DNA of 64,000 nucleotides. It comes from Hepsetus odoe. Its lineage: Eukaryota; Chordata; Actinopteri; Characiformes; Hepsetidae. This document shows positions 42,450-55,440 of this stretch, piece by piece. The position numbers and the translations under genes are program-made. The notes under the pieces were generated by a model. The model had not been told where the DNA came from. It saw only the letters and a program-made list of their open reading frames with translations, and did not search any database. The stretch covers positions 14,968,945-15,032,944 of the forward strand of contig CM029386.1 in assembly GCA_017165825.1 (NCBI GenBank). The letters are read 5' to 3'. The first letter of the stretch is position 1. The number at the start of each line of letters is the position of its first letter.

Positions 42450-42672
42450 TGATGCTCTGCTCTGAGCACATCCGGGCACAGGGCACAATTGTGCTTCATT
42501 GGGGGCTGACTTTGAGCCCCAGTGAGTCAGAGCAGAGCGTCAGTCATTCACACAGGTGATCTCCATTATATTTGTTTGCATTCACTATGCCTAATAAAGC
42601 TAAGAACAAGCATCCTGGCTATGCGTTTACATCCTACCACCACAGCGTTACATAATCTGAGTGTAAACGCAT
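42450..42672. repeat. Cluster of nested inverted repeats
   Basis: A 16-bp inverted repeat with one mismatch (42450-42465 against 42527-42542) encloses a perfect 12-bp palindrome GCACAATTGTGC (42483-42494) and a GGGGCT/AGCCCC hairpin (42502-42520). About 80 bp further, ATGCGTTTACA (42621-42631) and TGTAAACGCAT (42662-42672) form a perfect 11-bp inverted repeat. It could be a small structured element or a non-autonomous DNA transposon; no family was recognised. Confidence 0.65.
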
Positions 42673-42674
42673 CT

Positions 42675-43940
42675 ATTAATGATATTTAGGCATTTTTTTC
42701 AAACTGACTTTTGCTTTCAATTTCACCTAGTTTTTATCCATTTGGTTCCTCTCTTAAATACAGCTCATAAAGAGGATGCATTGATGGAACCTTCACTGTT
42801 AAAATGTGTAAACAGCAGTTTGTGACATCTTTATAATAAAAATCAGTATTATTTAATTATACTTAAAATACAGTAACACAAAATGTATTGTCCTTTGGAC
42901 AAAATATGTGGTAAATGTGTGCTAAAAATAAAATGTAAAAGTAGGATGTCATTAATTACTTACATTTTTTAATGTCCTCCTGCTGAAACGTTTTTCTTTA
43001 TCTACTCTAAGTCATTCACCAGAGGAGGTATGGTTGGTGTGATTTCACACCTTTTGTCTGGGTTGTTTTTGTTAATTGCCTAGTTTTGTATTTTAGAAAA
43101 GAAAAAGGAATCTTTCTCTGTCAAGTTAAAACTAGGCATCTTACTGCATCCTGCCAGAGGACCTTATCCTATGCATTGACTTTTTCTGAAGTCAGTTTTA
43201 AATTCTAGGAATTTTCCCGTTGTTTTGTTATCAGGTTAGTTACAGTTTGAATCTAAGCTGAAACTCTTACAAAGCTTGCAGATATTTCTATTGTTATATA
43301 CTTTGCTATTTTTACACTTTCAGTTTTAAGTGCATGTTTCAGGTGATGTTTTGCCGTAGTTCTCCCTTTTATGATACCATCATCTCTATGAAACTGCACA
43401 AGCAGAGCTCCATTACCCCTCATAAGGCCCTGAGTGAATGGCCAACACCTGAGGCCCACACACAACTTCATTCAGCTCAGAGAGAATGAGCTGTTTGTGT
43501 GTGTGTCTGTGTAGATCAGTCAACCATGACAATAAAAAGACCTGGCTAATATTGTTTAGATCCTCCTCATGCTGACAGAACAGATCTGACCTGTCAAAGC
43601 ATGGGTTCCACAAAACCTGTGAAGGTGTGCTGCAGCAACTGGCACCAAGATGTTAGCAGCAGACCCTTAAAATCCAGTAAGTTGCCAGGCGGGACCTTCA
43701 TGGATCAGACTAGTTTGTCCAACACATCCCTCGGATTGAGCTCTAGGGGATTTTGAAAGCAAGACAAAATCAACTTTGGACTGTAATATTTCTTAAACCG
43801 TTCCTGAACATATTTTCACAACATGAAGGGGAATACTTGGACTGTAGGAAGGTTTTTTCCTGTTTCCCAAACATCAGCTTCCAGAACTAACTGTTTACCT
43901 GCCTTTTGATAAGCAACAAGATAATTGATGGTTTCAATGA
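42675..43940. other. No gene seen
   Basis: AT-rich DNA without supported frames or repeats. Confidence 0.4.
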
Positions 43941-43944
43941 TAAA

Positions 43945-44325
43945 ACAGCATCAACTCTTCTAGGTACACTTGCACTCAGTTTTTGAAGGAACTCTGCTGG
44001 TAGGTTGTTCCAAACATGACTGTGTTTCAACCTCCGTGTGACATTGATGATCATCAGCACCTGTTTGGTAAAACTGGTTGATCACACACCGACTATAATC
44101 CTACAGAATCCCTGACTTTGTGCAAGTGTACCTAGAAGAACTGATGCTGGTTTGAAGGCAAAAGGTAGTAACACCAAATATTGATTTGTTTTAGATTTTT
44201 CTTTTGTTCGCTCACTTTGCATTTTGTTAAATGATAAAAATAAATAATCATATTTATATTTCTGAAAGCATTCTTTGTTTACAGCATTTTTTCACACCTG
44301 CCTAAAACCTTTGCACAGTACTGTG
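43945..44325. mobile_element. Rearranged fragment of the CAGTACTG Tc1-type element
   Basis: The right part (about 44120-44325) repeats the 3' end of the element at 30652-31186: GTGCAAGTGTACCTAGAAGA, CACCAAATATTGATTTG and CACACCTGCCTAAAACCTTT, ending CAGTACTG. The left part (43950-44015) is the reverse complement of the same region (TCTAGGTACACTTGCACTCA, GAACTCTGCTGGTAGGTTGT), so the fragment is a partial inverted duplication lacking its left end. Confidence 0.8.
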
Positions 44326-44329
44326 TATG

Positions 44330-46480
44330 CACAGAAAAGGACTTATTCTTTCAACTTTGTGCATCTGCACGTATATGTACAGGTGTGTGTTTGCGTGTCT
44401 GTGTAATTGAGCTTATTTTATGTGCAAGGAAAATAACACTTAAATCTTCTTCTCCCCCTCTGACAGCCTTGCTGCGTTTGGATGAGTATTATCGTGTGTG
44501 TGTATGTGTGTATGTAGGGAATTATTTGGTGATGGAGAGAGGCAGGCAGCATACCTCCATAGTGTCAAACTGGATTACCAGACAAGCGCAATCCCTCTTG
44601 TGCACTGCACCACTTCAAAATTCTGTGTGTGTGAGTTTGTGTGCATGTGTGCACACATGTGCTTGTGTGTGTTTGTGTGCGTGCATAAATATATGCTTCC
44701 TTCTGTGTGTTTCCTCCCATACGAAATGTTACAGACCTCACTCATTGTTTAGCTCTGATAATCCAGTTAATTTTTGTTCGTTTTTTTCATGGTCTCTAAA
44801 TTGAATCATAACTTCTAACTTCATTTCGTACAAACACATCAATAAACGTTAATTGTGTTACGGGTTGTTATCAGTGGGTTTCCTCCCAAGCCGAAACTGA
44901 GCTAATTTGGGAATGGGATAAAACCTGCAATGGGTTTTCGTGCAAACATTTTGTTTAATGCATAATTTATTACCTTGCCAGGAAAAACTGAGCTCAAGCA
45001 TTGCGAGAGAAATGTGCTTATCCATGTTCCAGAAGAAATGAAAGAAACAGAGATAGGTGGTGGCACACACCCACCTCCCCCCTGCCACCCTGGAGATCCA
45101 GTGTATTGTTATATCTTTATTATTTGTATCTTAATCTAATTATATGTTTTTGCAAAAGTAGTGGTGAGTCATTTTGGACCATTTGTAGTTCTCGATTTGC
45201 TCACGCAATGGAGATGGCTATTTAAAATGATCTACTTTTCTGTTCATAAAGTTTCAAACTTTTGTTCTCTTGACAGTTGAGTAAAACCTCTGTGGCTCCT
45301 TGAGACCAATAGAAGCTCCTCGCTGTCAGAAATAAAAAAAAAAAATACACCATTAGTTTGCCTTTTGGTAGCTTGCTTCCTGAAAGACTGTTAAAAGTGA
45401 ACGCTTCCGCATTAACCAGTGAAGTAAAACACAGCTGATGTATGTGGATAAATATATAACAAAAAGTAAGAAAAAGTCTTTAAAATGAAAGTTTGCCATG
45501 CTTTTTATGTCAGTGTGTTATCAGAGCACCTTCAGAGCTCCCCTGGGTCTGTGTTTATTTATTGCAGTTGAAAAATGTTCTTTGTGTGTGGACTGTAGAG
45601 AGTGCCATTCTTTGCATTACTCTACTTTGCTAAAATATAATTATTCACAAATCCTAGCTAATATTAGTTATTGAAATTTGTAGCTTAAAAGGTCATAAAC
45701 TGTTCATTTCTATCCACCCTAAGTACACGTGTGTTAAAAAATCCACGTCCATACAGGAATACCTTAAATTGTGCCAAAGCCTAAAACTGAAAATAGGATC
45801 TGGGTAGTAAGCGCATTTTTGTTTGTATAAAACATTGAGAATAGCTTGTGAGGTTAGTACACAACTCTCTTCTGTGCACTTAATTAAATCCAGTTGAATG
45901 AAGTATAACTTAATTTAGTGTATAGATTAGTCAAGCTAAGTGTTGGATAGCAGTTCAAATACTGGACCCTCTAGAAGAAAGATTTGAAAGTGGTTAGGCT
46001 GATAAACTAACACATAATATTGCATTCATTGTATTTTTATTTGAATTTGAGTTTTCAGTCAAATAAACTTCAGTCAAATGTTAGCCTAAGGCTGCGGTTG
46101 CTTTTTTTGTGACTTTTTGAGATTTTTGGCTAATTTCATGGCAGATGTAAAATAACTAAAATAAAACGCAAAAAAATACCATATGGTCTGCATATATTTT
46201 ATTTTCTCCTGAGATTACAAAAACTACATTTACAAACTAAATACTGTGTGGTAGATCTTTTGGATCACTCCGTCCTTACATCATATTGCACAATCAAAAG
46301 TTTCACAGCAGCACATGAGAATTACTGCAAATATGGCGACAGTTATTTGGAATTTATTAGGACTGGTTTACTAGACCATTTTTAATGCTGTGAAACCAAA
46401 ATCTGTGGTCCTCTCTCTCCATCTATACACAGTTCGAGAGATTACACTGCTCAAAATGTTTGATTACTTAGGGAGACACA
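44330..46480. other. No gene seen; possible conserved element
   Basis: Interrupted GT repeats occur at 44380-44690. A stretch at about 44940-45010 (TTTAATGCATAATTTATTAC, then CTTGCCAGGAAAAACTGAGC) has the look of a vertebrate conserved non-coding element with homeodomain-type sites, but I cannot test conservation. Confidence 0.35.
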
Positions 46481-46689
46481 TTGGCATATGGCTGCGATCT
46501 GGTTAATTCCATCATCATCGGCCTGGCCTAATTGTACGCGCGTGTGAATGTGCCTGCGTGGTCTGGTGGTCTGCTAGTCCGGCTGGTCTTCAGATCGATA
46601 CTGTTTGTAAATGTCATCTTGGCCAAGTCTAATGGACAAGCCCATCCCCCCTGGGACATCTTTCAGGATTTCGGCCAGTGATGCCCCAG

Positions 46690-46775
46690 GACCCAGGCCA
46701 TTCTCTCATCTGCAGCCAATTAGGTCTAGATGCTGGAACCAGTCTCTCATCTGCAGCCAATCAGCTGAAATTAGG
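46690..46775. repeat. Two-copy direct repeat with CCAAT boxes
   Basis: TCTCTCATCTGCAGCCAAT occurs twice about 40 bp apart, first followed by TAGG and then by CAGC. It lies in a GC-richer patch (46500-46850) that stands out from AT-rich flanks. Confidence 0.7.
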
Positions 46776-46869
46776 CCTCAGGCCCTGTGCAAATGTGTCC
46801 GCGATGATCAAGGGAGTGTCATCAACTGGAACATGAAGGGACACTGATACAAGACATCACCACAAGGGA

Positions 46870-48591
46870 GTGCATGTGTGTGAGAACATGTATAATGGAT
46901 GACAGTTATTGTCCAATCTGTCATTTACACTTAAACACTGATGGACTCCTGGCAGGTGTCCAGTAAGAATGCCGGTGTACTTAAGAATACATAGCTGGGT
47001 GGCATACTACAAGAAAGTCTAAGCTATCTTATCAGAAAAACTCACTTTGCACCTAGTTTATACTTTTATTTGTCTTTTTTTGCTGCATTATGTGGAGCAC
47101 AGACGTATCTCGCATAGACTCCAACGGACCATGAAAGAAACAGCTTGTAGCTTCCAGAAGCTCACGTCTTAACACAAATGCAGTTTCTTTCTCTAACTGG
47201 TTCGTAGATATTGCATTGTTGTAGTTCACTACAAATTATAATCATAAATATGGTTCCAAAACATATCTTAGATATAATCATAGGACAATTAAAACATTAT
47301 TAACTGGGATGGCAAGATTGTAGTTTAGGAATCTTTGCTCAAAAGATACAATCACTAATTGGCCTTTTCATTATTTTAAATTATGGCTAATCTGTAATTT
47401 AATGAAGTAACCAATGTGAGGTAGCAGAATTTGCAGCTCCTACACCTGTACCAAAACTTTGGAACATATTTAAGCCTGACTCATTGAGCTTAATTAAGAC
47501 TTGCCACATTCTATTGCATACTTTAAGTTTACTGAAGAAAGAGTATAAATAGCCCATTAAAGAGTAAATAAAGTAATCTATGTTGTAACTTTGCCAGTAG
47601 AAAGTAAGCTGTTTAAAGTTTAATTGTTAGGAAATCAGAATCAGGCATTAAAAATACATGACTGAAAAAATTAGTTTTCCCCCTGGGGTATGACAAAGTA
47701 TTGAAATATTGTGATATCACAAAGAAAAAACCATGAAGCCAGTATTGCGAAGCAAACTCAATAACACGCTTAGTATATTGTTACAACATTGTTATTAACT
47801 ACAATGCATGTTAATCCAATGCAATTTTATAATTATATTTCAAGTAGGTTTGTAGGTTTTGACAGGATTGATTGTTGACCAGCTCGGCAACTCTAATGGG
47901 GGCTTTTACTGTTCTGACATGAAGAAACCACAGCACTGCCTGGAATTTTTCTTTTTCTTTTTCATTAAGCATGTAAATTTAACTGTGTTGGCCATGGTAA
48001 CTGATTGTATGCTACAATTGTTTCCCTTAAAGATTGTTTCAAAGTCCCAGAACAGCCAGTCCATTGTTTTAAAAAAATATAAAGGACATATATCCATTTA
48101 AATGATCGTACCATTGTCTACAATATTTTAATAACTGTAGTTGGAAGGACAGTTGGGTTGTATACAGAAATGCTCATTTTAATGACCTGATGAAATCACT
48201 TGTAGGAGATAAAATGGCTGATGAGATGCTAATTGGGCATTTCAGTAAGCTTGCTTCAGATGAAAGACTGTATTATCTTCTCTGTAGGGGACTGGAGCCT
48301 GTAGGAAGCGTGTGCTCTCTGCTCACCTTGGAGGAGTAGTCCTCTGATTTCAGACATATCCATCAGACAACATGACAAGCGTACCAGAATAAGCTTTTAT
48401 GGATACTGCGTATTCCACTCTGATTTCATAACGTGCTGTAAATGCTGTGAACTTGACCTTGGCTTGTTCCAGTGGTAGAGAAAGTGGCTGGATACTTTAT
48501 ATGTTATGCATCTCAAATTGATATACAGAGCACTACATGAAATATTCTAAACCTGGTCAAATGCATTTCTCTTTGCAAATTTGACTTTCTA

Positions 48592-48652
<61 letters not shown>

Positions 48653-50190
48653 TACATCATAGTACCAGAAATGTTTGGAACAGAGGCTTTTTGGCACCAC
48701 ATAAATCAACTTTTTAAAAAAAATTTATCATAAAGACAACTAACCAGACAAAGAATCATTTATACAAAGAATAATTTATCTTATTGTTTGGTGTTCATGG
48801 TTCTCTGTTTTGGGAGGACTTTCACCTATATGTGGATTTAAAAAAATGAGAGTCAGAACTTGAGGTGTGCCACCAAATACAGGTTCTGTTGGGTTGAAAG
48901 AGTTAATTAAGCTAGATATTAAGCATGTTTTTCCTTCTGTTGTCATTTCAAGGTAAAATGGAAAAAGCAAAGAAATCTGTTGGAAAGTGAGTGAGACTAT
49001 GAGTGAGTTAAAGTAAGTTTAATTTAAGCTCATGCCAGAGCCAATCATGAGAACATGATCTGCCTTCCTTTCCCACATAACCTAAGCCATAACAGAAGCA
49101 GTACAGTGCTCTCCTCCAAGCGTACTGAACCCTCTAGCCACATTGTGATAGCAGCAGTTCACAGACACATGAACTGTATTCTGATGTGAATATGTGATTG
49201 GGGAAGAGCCAGCTAGCAGGTGAAATTTAATATGAATCAAATCAGGAAAATGAGGAAAAAATGACTTATGAATATTCCTAACGACAAAGCATTGTCGTTG
49301 AAACTGAAAGGCTGCTCAGTTAAGCAAAATTCAGTTTAAATTCCGATTTTGACATTTAGCAATACTCAGCATAAAGCAGTTAGTGGGGAAAAACAAACAA
49401 TAATGTTAGAGGCAACCCTAAAAGCTCCACCCTTGGCTGTCCAATCTGACATAGAAATATCTGTGCATCCCAGTTCCTCTTCAGCACAGGTGTCAATATT
49501 GTCACCTGCACACGATCATCTCTGAAACCAGAACATGTTAACAGCCTGGTGTTTCTGGCTAAACACTTTTAAGAGTTTATTTAAGACATTTACAATAGCA
49601 AGTTACAGTGCACATAACTCATCTTTATTTTGAGGCAATACATTTTGATGTAATTAAAAGAAATTGTTTTTTTTTTTTTTTATAACTGTTTAATTTTACA
49701 TTTAAAGTTTGAAGAAACAGAAAAATACTTAAATGCTGTCAAACTAACATGAAAAATGACAGCAATAAATAAATACGTTCAATAAATGCATGATCTTTCC
49801 AGAGTTAAATGGTGAGTAACTTTAAATAATCATTGGTGGTGAAAATGATTGGGGTTATGATTTTTGCCCTAATCAAGCAGCCCTAGTTGATATAGAATGT
49901 AAAATGTAAATGGAATTAATTGCATTATTTACCATGTAATTAAATGTCATTACATTTGAATATTCTAGCAAAACAACAGCGTTTACAAGGGTAAAAATGG
50001 CAGTAGTCTTGAAATGTCACTGGAAGATGCCTAGGATGGAGGATTACATATTATGTGTTTATGTGCGTGTGTGCTTGGCATGTGGATGTGAACCTTTAGA
50101 AGCTGACGAGATGCAGAGTATCATCATAACAGCGGGAAGTCATGCAACATGCGACAACATGGAGCTTACAGCTTGTCTCAAGAAAATGTG
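46870..50190. other. No gene seen
   Basis: AT-rich DNA with one long GA microsatellite (listed separately). No supported frame. Confidence 0.45.
48596..48648. repeat. (GA)n microsatellite
   Basis: About 53 bp of uninterrupted GA repeat in non-coding DNA. Confidence 0.97.
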
Positions 50191-50198
50191 TAGGAGTG

Positions 50199-50200
<2 letters not shown>

Positions 50201-50270
<70 letters not shown>
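50201..50270. repeat. (GT)n microsatellite
   Basis: About 70 bp of uninterrupted GT repeat; a shorter GT tract follows at 50426-50452. Confidence 0.97.
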
Positions 50271-50273
<3 letters not shown>

Positions 50274-50509
50274 CTTCAGAGATACTGTATTTTTCTCCAG
50301 GGTCAGCATATGTGACCGTAATCTGATAACATTGCTTCTGATAACAAAAAGATCCATGCAAGTTTTTGTTACAATGAAATTTAAAGCTATTAAAATTGAA
50401 GCGTTATCAGTGTACTGCTCGCTGAGTGTGTGTGTGTGTGTGTGTATGTGTGTGGAGGATGGCTCATTTGAATAGTTGCTATGGATACCAAGCGCTGCTA
50501 AACTGAAAG

Positions 50510-50960
50510 GCAAAAACGAACAGCACATCTCCTCTGCGTCTTTTCTCTTTCTTCTGTCATCCTCTAGCACTTTCTCTCTTTCTCCTTTCCTTCTTTTTGT
50601 CACCTTCCATCTGCTACAACTGTCACTGCTTTGTTCTTTAATTCAGTATTGTTCATTTTTTATTTTAACTGCATTCACCTAATTATTTTGATTCTTTCAA
50701 ATTCTTTTGACCCTTTTATCTCTCCCTCTCTCTCTTCTTTCTTTTTCGTATCTTTTCTTCCCTTCTTTTTTGCCTTTCTTTCATCTCTTTGTCAGCTACA
50801 GTTTCTTTCCTTTTGCTTCCTTTTTTCCCTATTTTTTTTCTCTGCATGTGCTTACTTCATTCTTTTCCAGCCTTGCTATCTCCCATCCTCTCTCCTTCCT
50901 TTTCACCCTCCCTTTGCTCTTTTCCTCCCACTCATTCTCCTTCTCCCTTGTTCCAGTCGT
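50510..50960. repeat. Pyrimidine-rich tract
   Basis: About 450 bp with C+T far in excess on the + strand, made of TTTCTTTCC-type and CTCTCC-type runs. The overlapping hydrophobic open frames are artefacts of the composition. Confidence 0.75.
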
Positions 50961-50984
50961 TCATCTCAACAGAAGTGAGCACAT

Positions 50985-51060
50985 TCACAATTAGTATGTG
51001 TACCTGCAATTAGCGCTGACAAACCTCCAATAATTAGCCCTGTAAAAGCTGCCTTTTTTC
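50985..51060. promoter_or_regulatory. Homeodomain-site cluster, conserved-element candidate
   Basis: AATTAG occurs three times in 49 bp (50989, 51008, 51032), with contexts CACAATTAGTATG, TGCAATTAGCGCTGAC and CCAATAATTAGCCC. It is a sharp island of ordinary composition after a 450-bp pyrimidine tract. Such clusters are typical of developmental enhancers. The likely target is grin2b, 4.4 kb downstream. Confidence 0.35.
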
Positions 51061-51079
51061 AGAGTATTCAGAGTAATCC

Positions 51080-52690
51080 CTTCCCTTCATTTTCTTTTTT
51101 CCCCTTTTCATCCCCTCTTCACTTGCCCCTCTACACTTACCCTGAGCACTGGTCATGCTTTACTATAGTGCCTGGCTCATGTTCTTCCCCTTAATGTCAT
51201 AGTGTCAGCCCCTTAAGAGAGAACACTATCAGCAAGAGATACTGTCAAGCTCTCTCTCACACGCACACACACACACACACACGCACGCACGCACGCACAC
51301 ACGCACGCACATGCACTAGGCGCATATTTCCTGATAAGATATCTATTGTGATTTTTGTAGCACCATGCTTTCAAAGCAGAGGTAAACTAGTGAGCAACAT
51401 CAGTTTTGCTTCATTTTTGTGGTCAAAGTTAATTTAATCCGTAAAGAGTCTTATTTTGTGAATCTTTTTTATGATTTTAGCTCCAGGTTCTGCCATTTAA
51501 TCTGTTGTTGACTGTCAGTTGAAGAACAATTTTGGTCCTTTGTATTTTTAATGTTTGGTTGGTGGTGGTTAGATGTGCCAAACTATGTTAAAAGGTCCTG
51601 AAGTCAACTAATGGCCCAATCCAAAATTAGGGCAGATTTTTTTTTGGCAGGGGGCACCGTTCTGAAACCCCTTCTCTATACACTGATCATAGTTTCTATA
51701 GTTTAGCACAGCTTTTATACAAAGAAATACTGTTCATGGTGCTAAAGATCAAATCTTTGGAGAACAGCTTGTTAAAACTGGGTCTTTTAGATGCCAGTGT
51801 GCAAGTAAAATGAACCTCTTCATAATTCGTTAGCTTTTGTAAATTCGCTGACACCTCACTTGAGTGACTTTTTGTATGTCATATTCACATAGATACAGTG
51901 TTGTGGTTAAAAGCTATGATGATGCTGCCCATAGAAATGCTAACGACATTTTGATGATTGCTCAGATTCCTATCTTTGTTGCCCAATAGCTCACAACAGC
52001 TCCACATTTTCTGGTCTTCTTTCATAAGACCACATCTCAAACAGATTCAAAGTCTGACCTCAGAAAACAAAAGCTTAAAATATTTTAAAAAACACCTGCT
52101 GTTGTGTGTTTGCTTATGCTGCCAAGGCTACACCACTGTCAATCACAGCGTGGCCTGAAAGGCGTGCACAGTTGTGTTTTTTCTAGTTTTTCGCTCTAAT
52201 AGATTTTTTTTTTTAGAGCTGAAACTGACTCAGTCCATCCAACAACAAGTGCACAGAGCATGGAAGCCTTCTTTTAAAGAAGATAGAAAAAGTGCTAGAT
52301 TGCAGAAAGTCCTTATTCCACGTTCTGATCCATTTTAGTATGATCACCATGGACATCAACAGCACTAGGGGCAGATTTTTGTGAGTTAAAGAGGACAAAG
52401 TCAAAGCCTCTTATTGTAATGCCAGTGTGACATTAACAGGAACACAGCAGTTAGTGGAAGCATAGTTACCACAGACAAGTCCTTTTCTAAGAGGACAACA
52501 TTAATTATATAATATTAATTATATACAAACTGTAATGTTTTGAGTTGTAACAGTTTTTTTATTCTTACTTTCAGAATTTTCTCTATTAGGGATTAGCTAT
52601 AGCGCTTTTTTAGAAATATGGAAATCATTTCATTCAGTAGGTCTGAAATCACAAATACTTTTGAAGCATGAAAGGAAAACACTCTTGTTT
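51080..52690. other. No gene seen
   Basis: A short CA/CGCA repeat at 51258-51310, then AT-rich DNA. No supported frame. Confidence 0.45.
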
Positions 52691-52769
52691 TAGGCAGTAT
52701 TTGGATGGATGGTCATTCACATGCTCCATATGCGTATGTATGTTATCCCAATATCCATCATGAAAACTG

Positions 52770-53060
52770 CTTACTCTAACCAGGGTTGATGGGTGTGCTG
52801 GAACCTAACGCTGTACTCATAGAGAGAAAGGCAGTGAAACACCCCTTACGATCATCAAATAAATAACAGGGGAGACAAACACACACAGTCACATCTGGAG
52901 AGCAATTTTGTATCTCCAGTTCACCTGATGTGCATGTCTTTGGGCTGTGAGGAGACAGGCACAGACACAGGGAGAGCATGCAAACTCCAAACAGAAGGGA
53001 CTCAGGTGGCTGGGAATTGAAACAATAACCTTTTCTCAGTAAGTTAAGAGCATTAACTGC
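52770..53060 (-). mobile_element. LINE 3' tail repeat, old copy
   Basis: On + it reads GCTTACTCTAACCAGGGTTG, CACCTGATGTGCATGTCTTT, GGGCTGTGAGGAGACAGGCA and GAGCATGCAAACTCCAAACA. This is the reverse complement of a widespread fish LINE 3' region also found at 58720-59080. Diverged. Confidence 0.65.
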
Positions 53061-53281
53061 TGCTCTGATGTACCTGCAGTCTTTGGGCTTAAGTATGAAC
53101 TTGCCCTCAGTGACTAAAAGAAACCTGTCAGGTTTAAAAAATGTGGAAAGCATGTTTTAAAGTCAAGGACAAATTTGCCTGGGAAGTGTACAAAAACACA
53201 GACGCACATACACACTTGGCTAAAGCCTCCGTTGCTTTTGTGGCCAATTTTGATTTATGAGCTTCGAAGAAACCAACACAT

Positions 53282-53312
<31 letters not shown>

Positions 53313-53844
53313 TGCGGTGCACATTTGGTAGTGACTAAGTGTTTGTCTCTTTCTGCATTGCTGCTAATGAGAACGGCAGTAAACAATAACGAGATCTCTT
53401 CAGGCACTTGAAAAGGAATGAAAGACGATGGAGAGATGGCTAAGGGAGTGGAAGGGGTGGGGGGTGAGTGGAGCAGTAAATAAGTGAGGGAAAGAGAAAG
53501 AGATAGAAAGAGATGGAGTGGTTTCTTAAGAGAAAAGGGTCACTGAATGTCTATGGTAGACATTTGCTATAAGTCAGTCATTGGTTTTGCGTGTGTGTGT
53601 GTTTATATATTTTTCAGAGCAGACTTGCTCTCCATTTTTGCCAGTAATGAACCATTTGAAGCTGTTCTTTAAATTGTGTGAAAAATAATGATGAATGGAT
53701 TAATTGAATTGCGCAAAATGACTTTTCTTGATAACCATTATATTTTTGATTGATATATTCGTTAATATGAAGTTACCAATTTTTAGACAGCAATGACATA
53801 TGGTACAAATCTACATACTGACTTTACATTAATCGTGTGTGTGA

Positions 53845-53848
<4 letters not shown>

Positions 53849-53907
<59 letters not shown>
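53849..53907. repeat. (GT)n microsatellite, left arm of an inverted pair
   Basis: About 59 bp of GT, followed by GAGAGAGAGAG. It is complementary to the CA tract at 54026-54075. Confidence 0.97.
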
Positions 53908-53919
<12 letters not shown>

Positions 53920-54024
53920 TCAGAAAGAGCCATTCTATCACCTGATCAATCAACTGGTGTCATTTTGTCCAGACACATTTTGTGGGCACCACTCATAGGT
54001 ACTAACACAAACGCACACAGACTT

Positions 54025-54025
<1 letters not shown>

Positions 54026-54075
<50 letters not shown>
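54026..54075. repeat. (CA)n microsatellite, right arm of an inverted pair
   Basis: About 50 bp of CA, 118 bp after the GT tract; the two could fold into a ~50-bp stem in RNA. Confidence 0.97.
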
Positions 54076-54078
<3 letters not shown>

Positions 54079-54079
54079 T

Positions 54080-55416
54080 ATCTCTCTGGCTCTCATCATC
54101 ACCCGTTCTCTCTGTCTGTCGCTATCTTTCATGATCTGTCTCTCACTCTTTTTCCCGGCTGTTCTCACTGTCCTCAGAAAAAAAATCTCATTGTGTTTCA
54201 CAATCAATGCCTTTAAGAGCTCTCATGCTGAGTGTGTTTCGCTGTTCCTTTACTAGAACGTCACATACACTCTGAAAATCGAGATCCAGTTCACACAAAT
54301 GATTTATGCATTACACAACTATAAAAGCCAATAACAAATGCACATCTAGGGCACGCCTCACCTTAGAAGTAAATGCATCAAACCTTAAAGCCCAACCAGT
54401 GACTTTATGGAAGTTAATGCACTGCAGTAACCTCAACTCATTACACTTGCATCTCACTGAAATGGCTTATGGGAATAATTGCCCTGACTCATTTCAATTG
54501 CAGTTTACTGAAATGACTTGTGGAAAATTATTGCCTTTATTTGTTTGAGGTACATTTTTCTCAAATTGGTTTGCAAACGTTTGAATACACCCAGCAAAAT
54601 GATGTGGTATTTTGATTTGATTTTCAAACTTAAATACTTGGCAAAATCTGAAATATTAAAATGAGTAGAATACGTAGGTAATAAACACTCTTCCACCACA
54701 GGGAACAATTTTAAATGGGGCCTTTTTCTAGTACACTTTTTTTTTTTCTTTGTAGAGTTCAAGCTGTTTGGGTAGAAAATAACCTCAGCGTCATACATTT
54801 TAGCCAAGACACATTTTATATTCTTATTTGCAACAAGTTTATGGCTTATTAAAACAAATAGCTTCATCTGAATCACATTTAATCACAGCCTTATGAAGCT
54901 GAGTTTATTTCTTTGAGTTGTGTTTAATGTAAAACTTCATCTGCTTTTTTGGTACACATTGTATGAATGTGGCAGATTTGAGTCCTTATTTGAGTTGATG
55001 TTTAGGTGTGTCTCATTGATTAATTTGCCCTTTCTCATATGTAGTATCTGTATATGAATTGAAAAGTATATGAATATGAAAAGTTTCTCTGGGAATATAG
55101 TCCAAACAAATCTTTTACCTGAACATGCCAGAGTCCTTGTTGTATTTTATCCTGCATCAGGTTGTGCCCTACTCTCTTTAATGTGAAAGAGAAAGTGACT
55201 ACACAGTCAACCACAGCTAAATTTACCCATCATACAGTGCAGCAGTGGTAGTGACAACTTGTTACTGGGCTTTGACAGTGTTTATAACCAAATGACCAAA
55301 TTCTATAAAGAATCCCAACGTGTTTCAAGGAATTTCATGCAATATGTGTCCGTGATCAGTCATGATGGTTCTATGTCTCACTGTCTCTCCCTCTTTCTCT
55401 CTCTCTTCCGTTCTAG
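54080..55416. other. No gene seen
   Basis: AT-rich DNA leading to the grin2b acceptor. The last 40 bp (55375-55416) are a CT-rich pyrimidine tract typical of a strong 3' splice site. Confidence 0.5.
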
Positions 55417-55440
55417 GGACTGCGTTTTCACTTGTCCACA

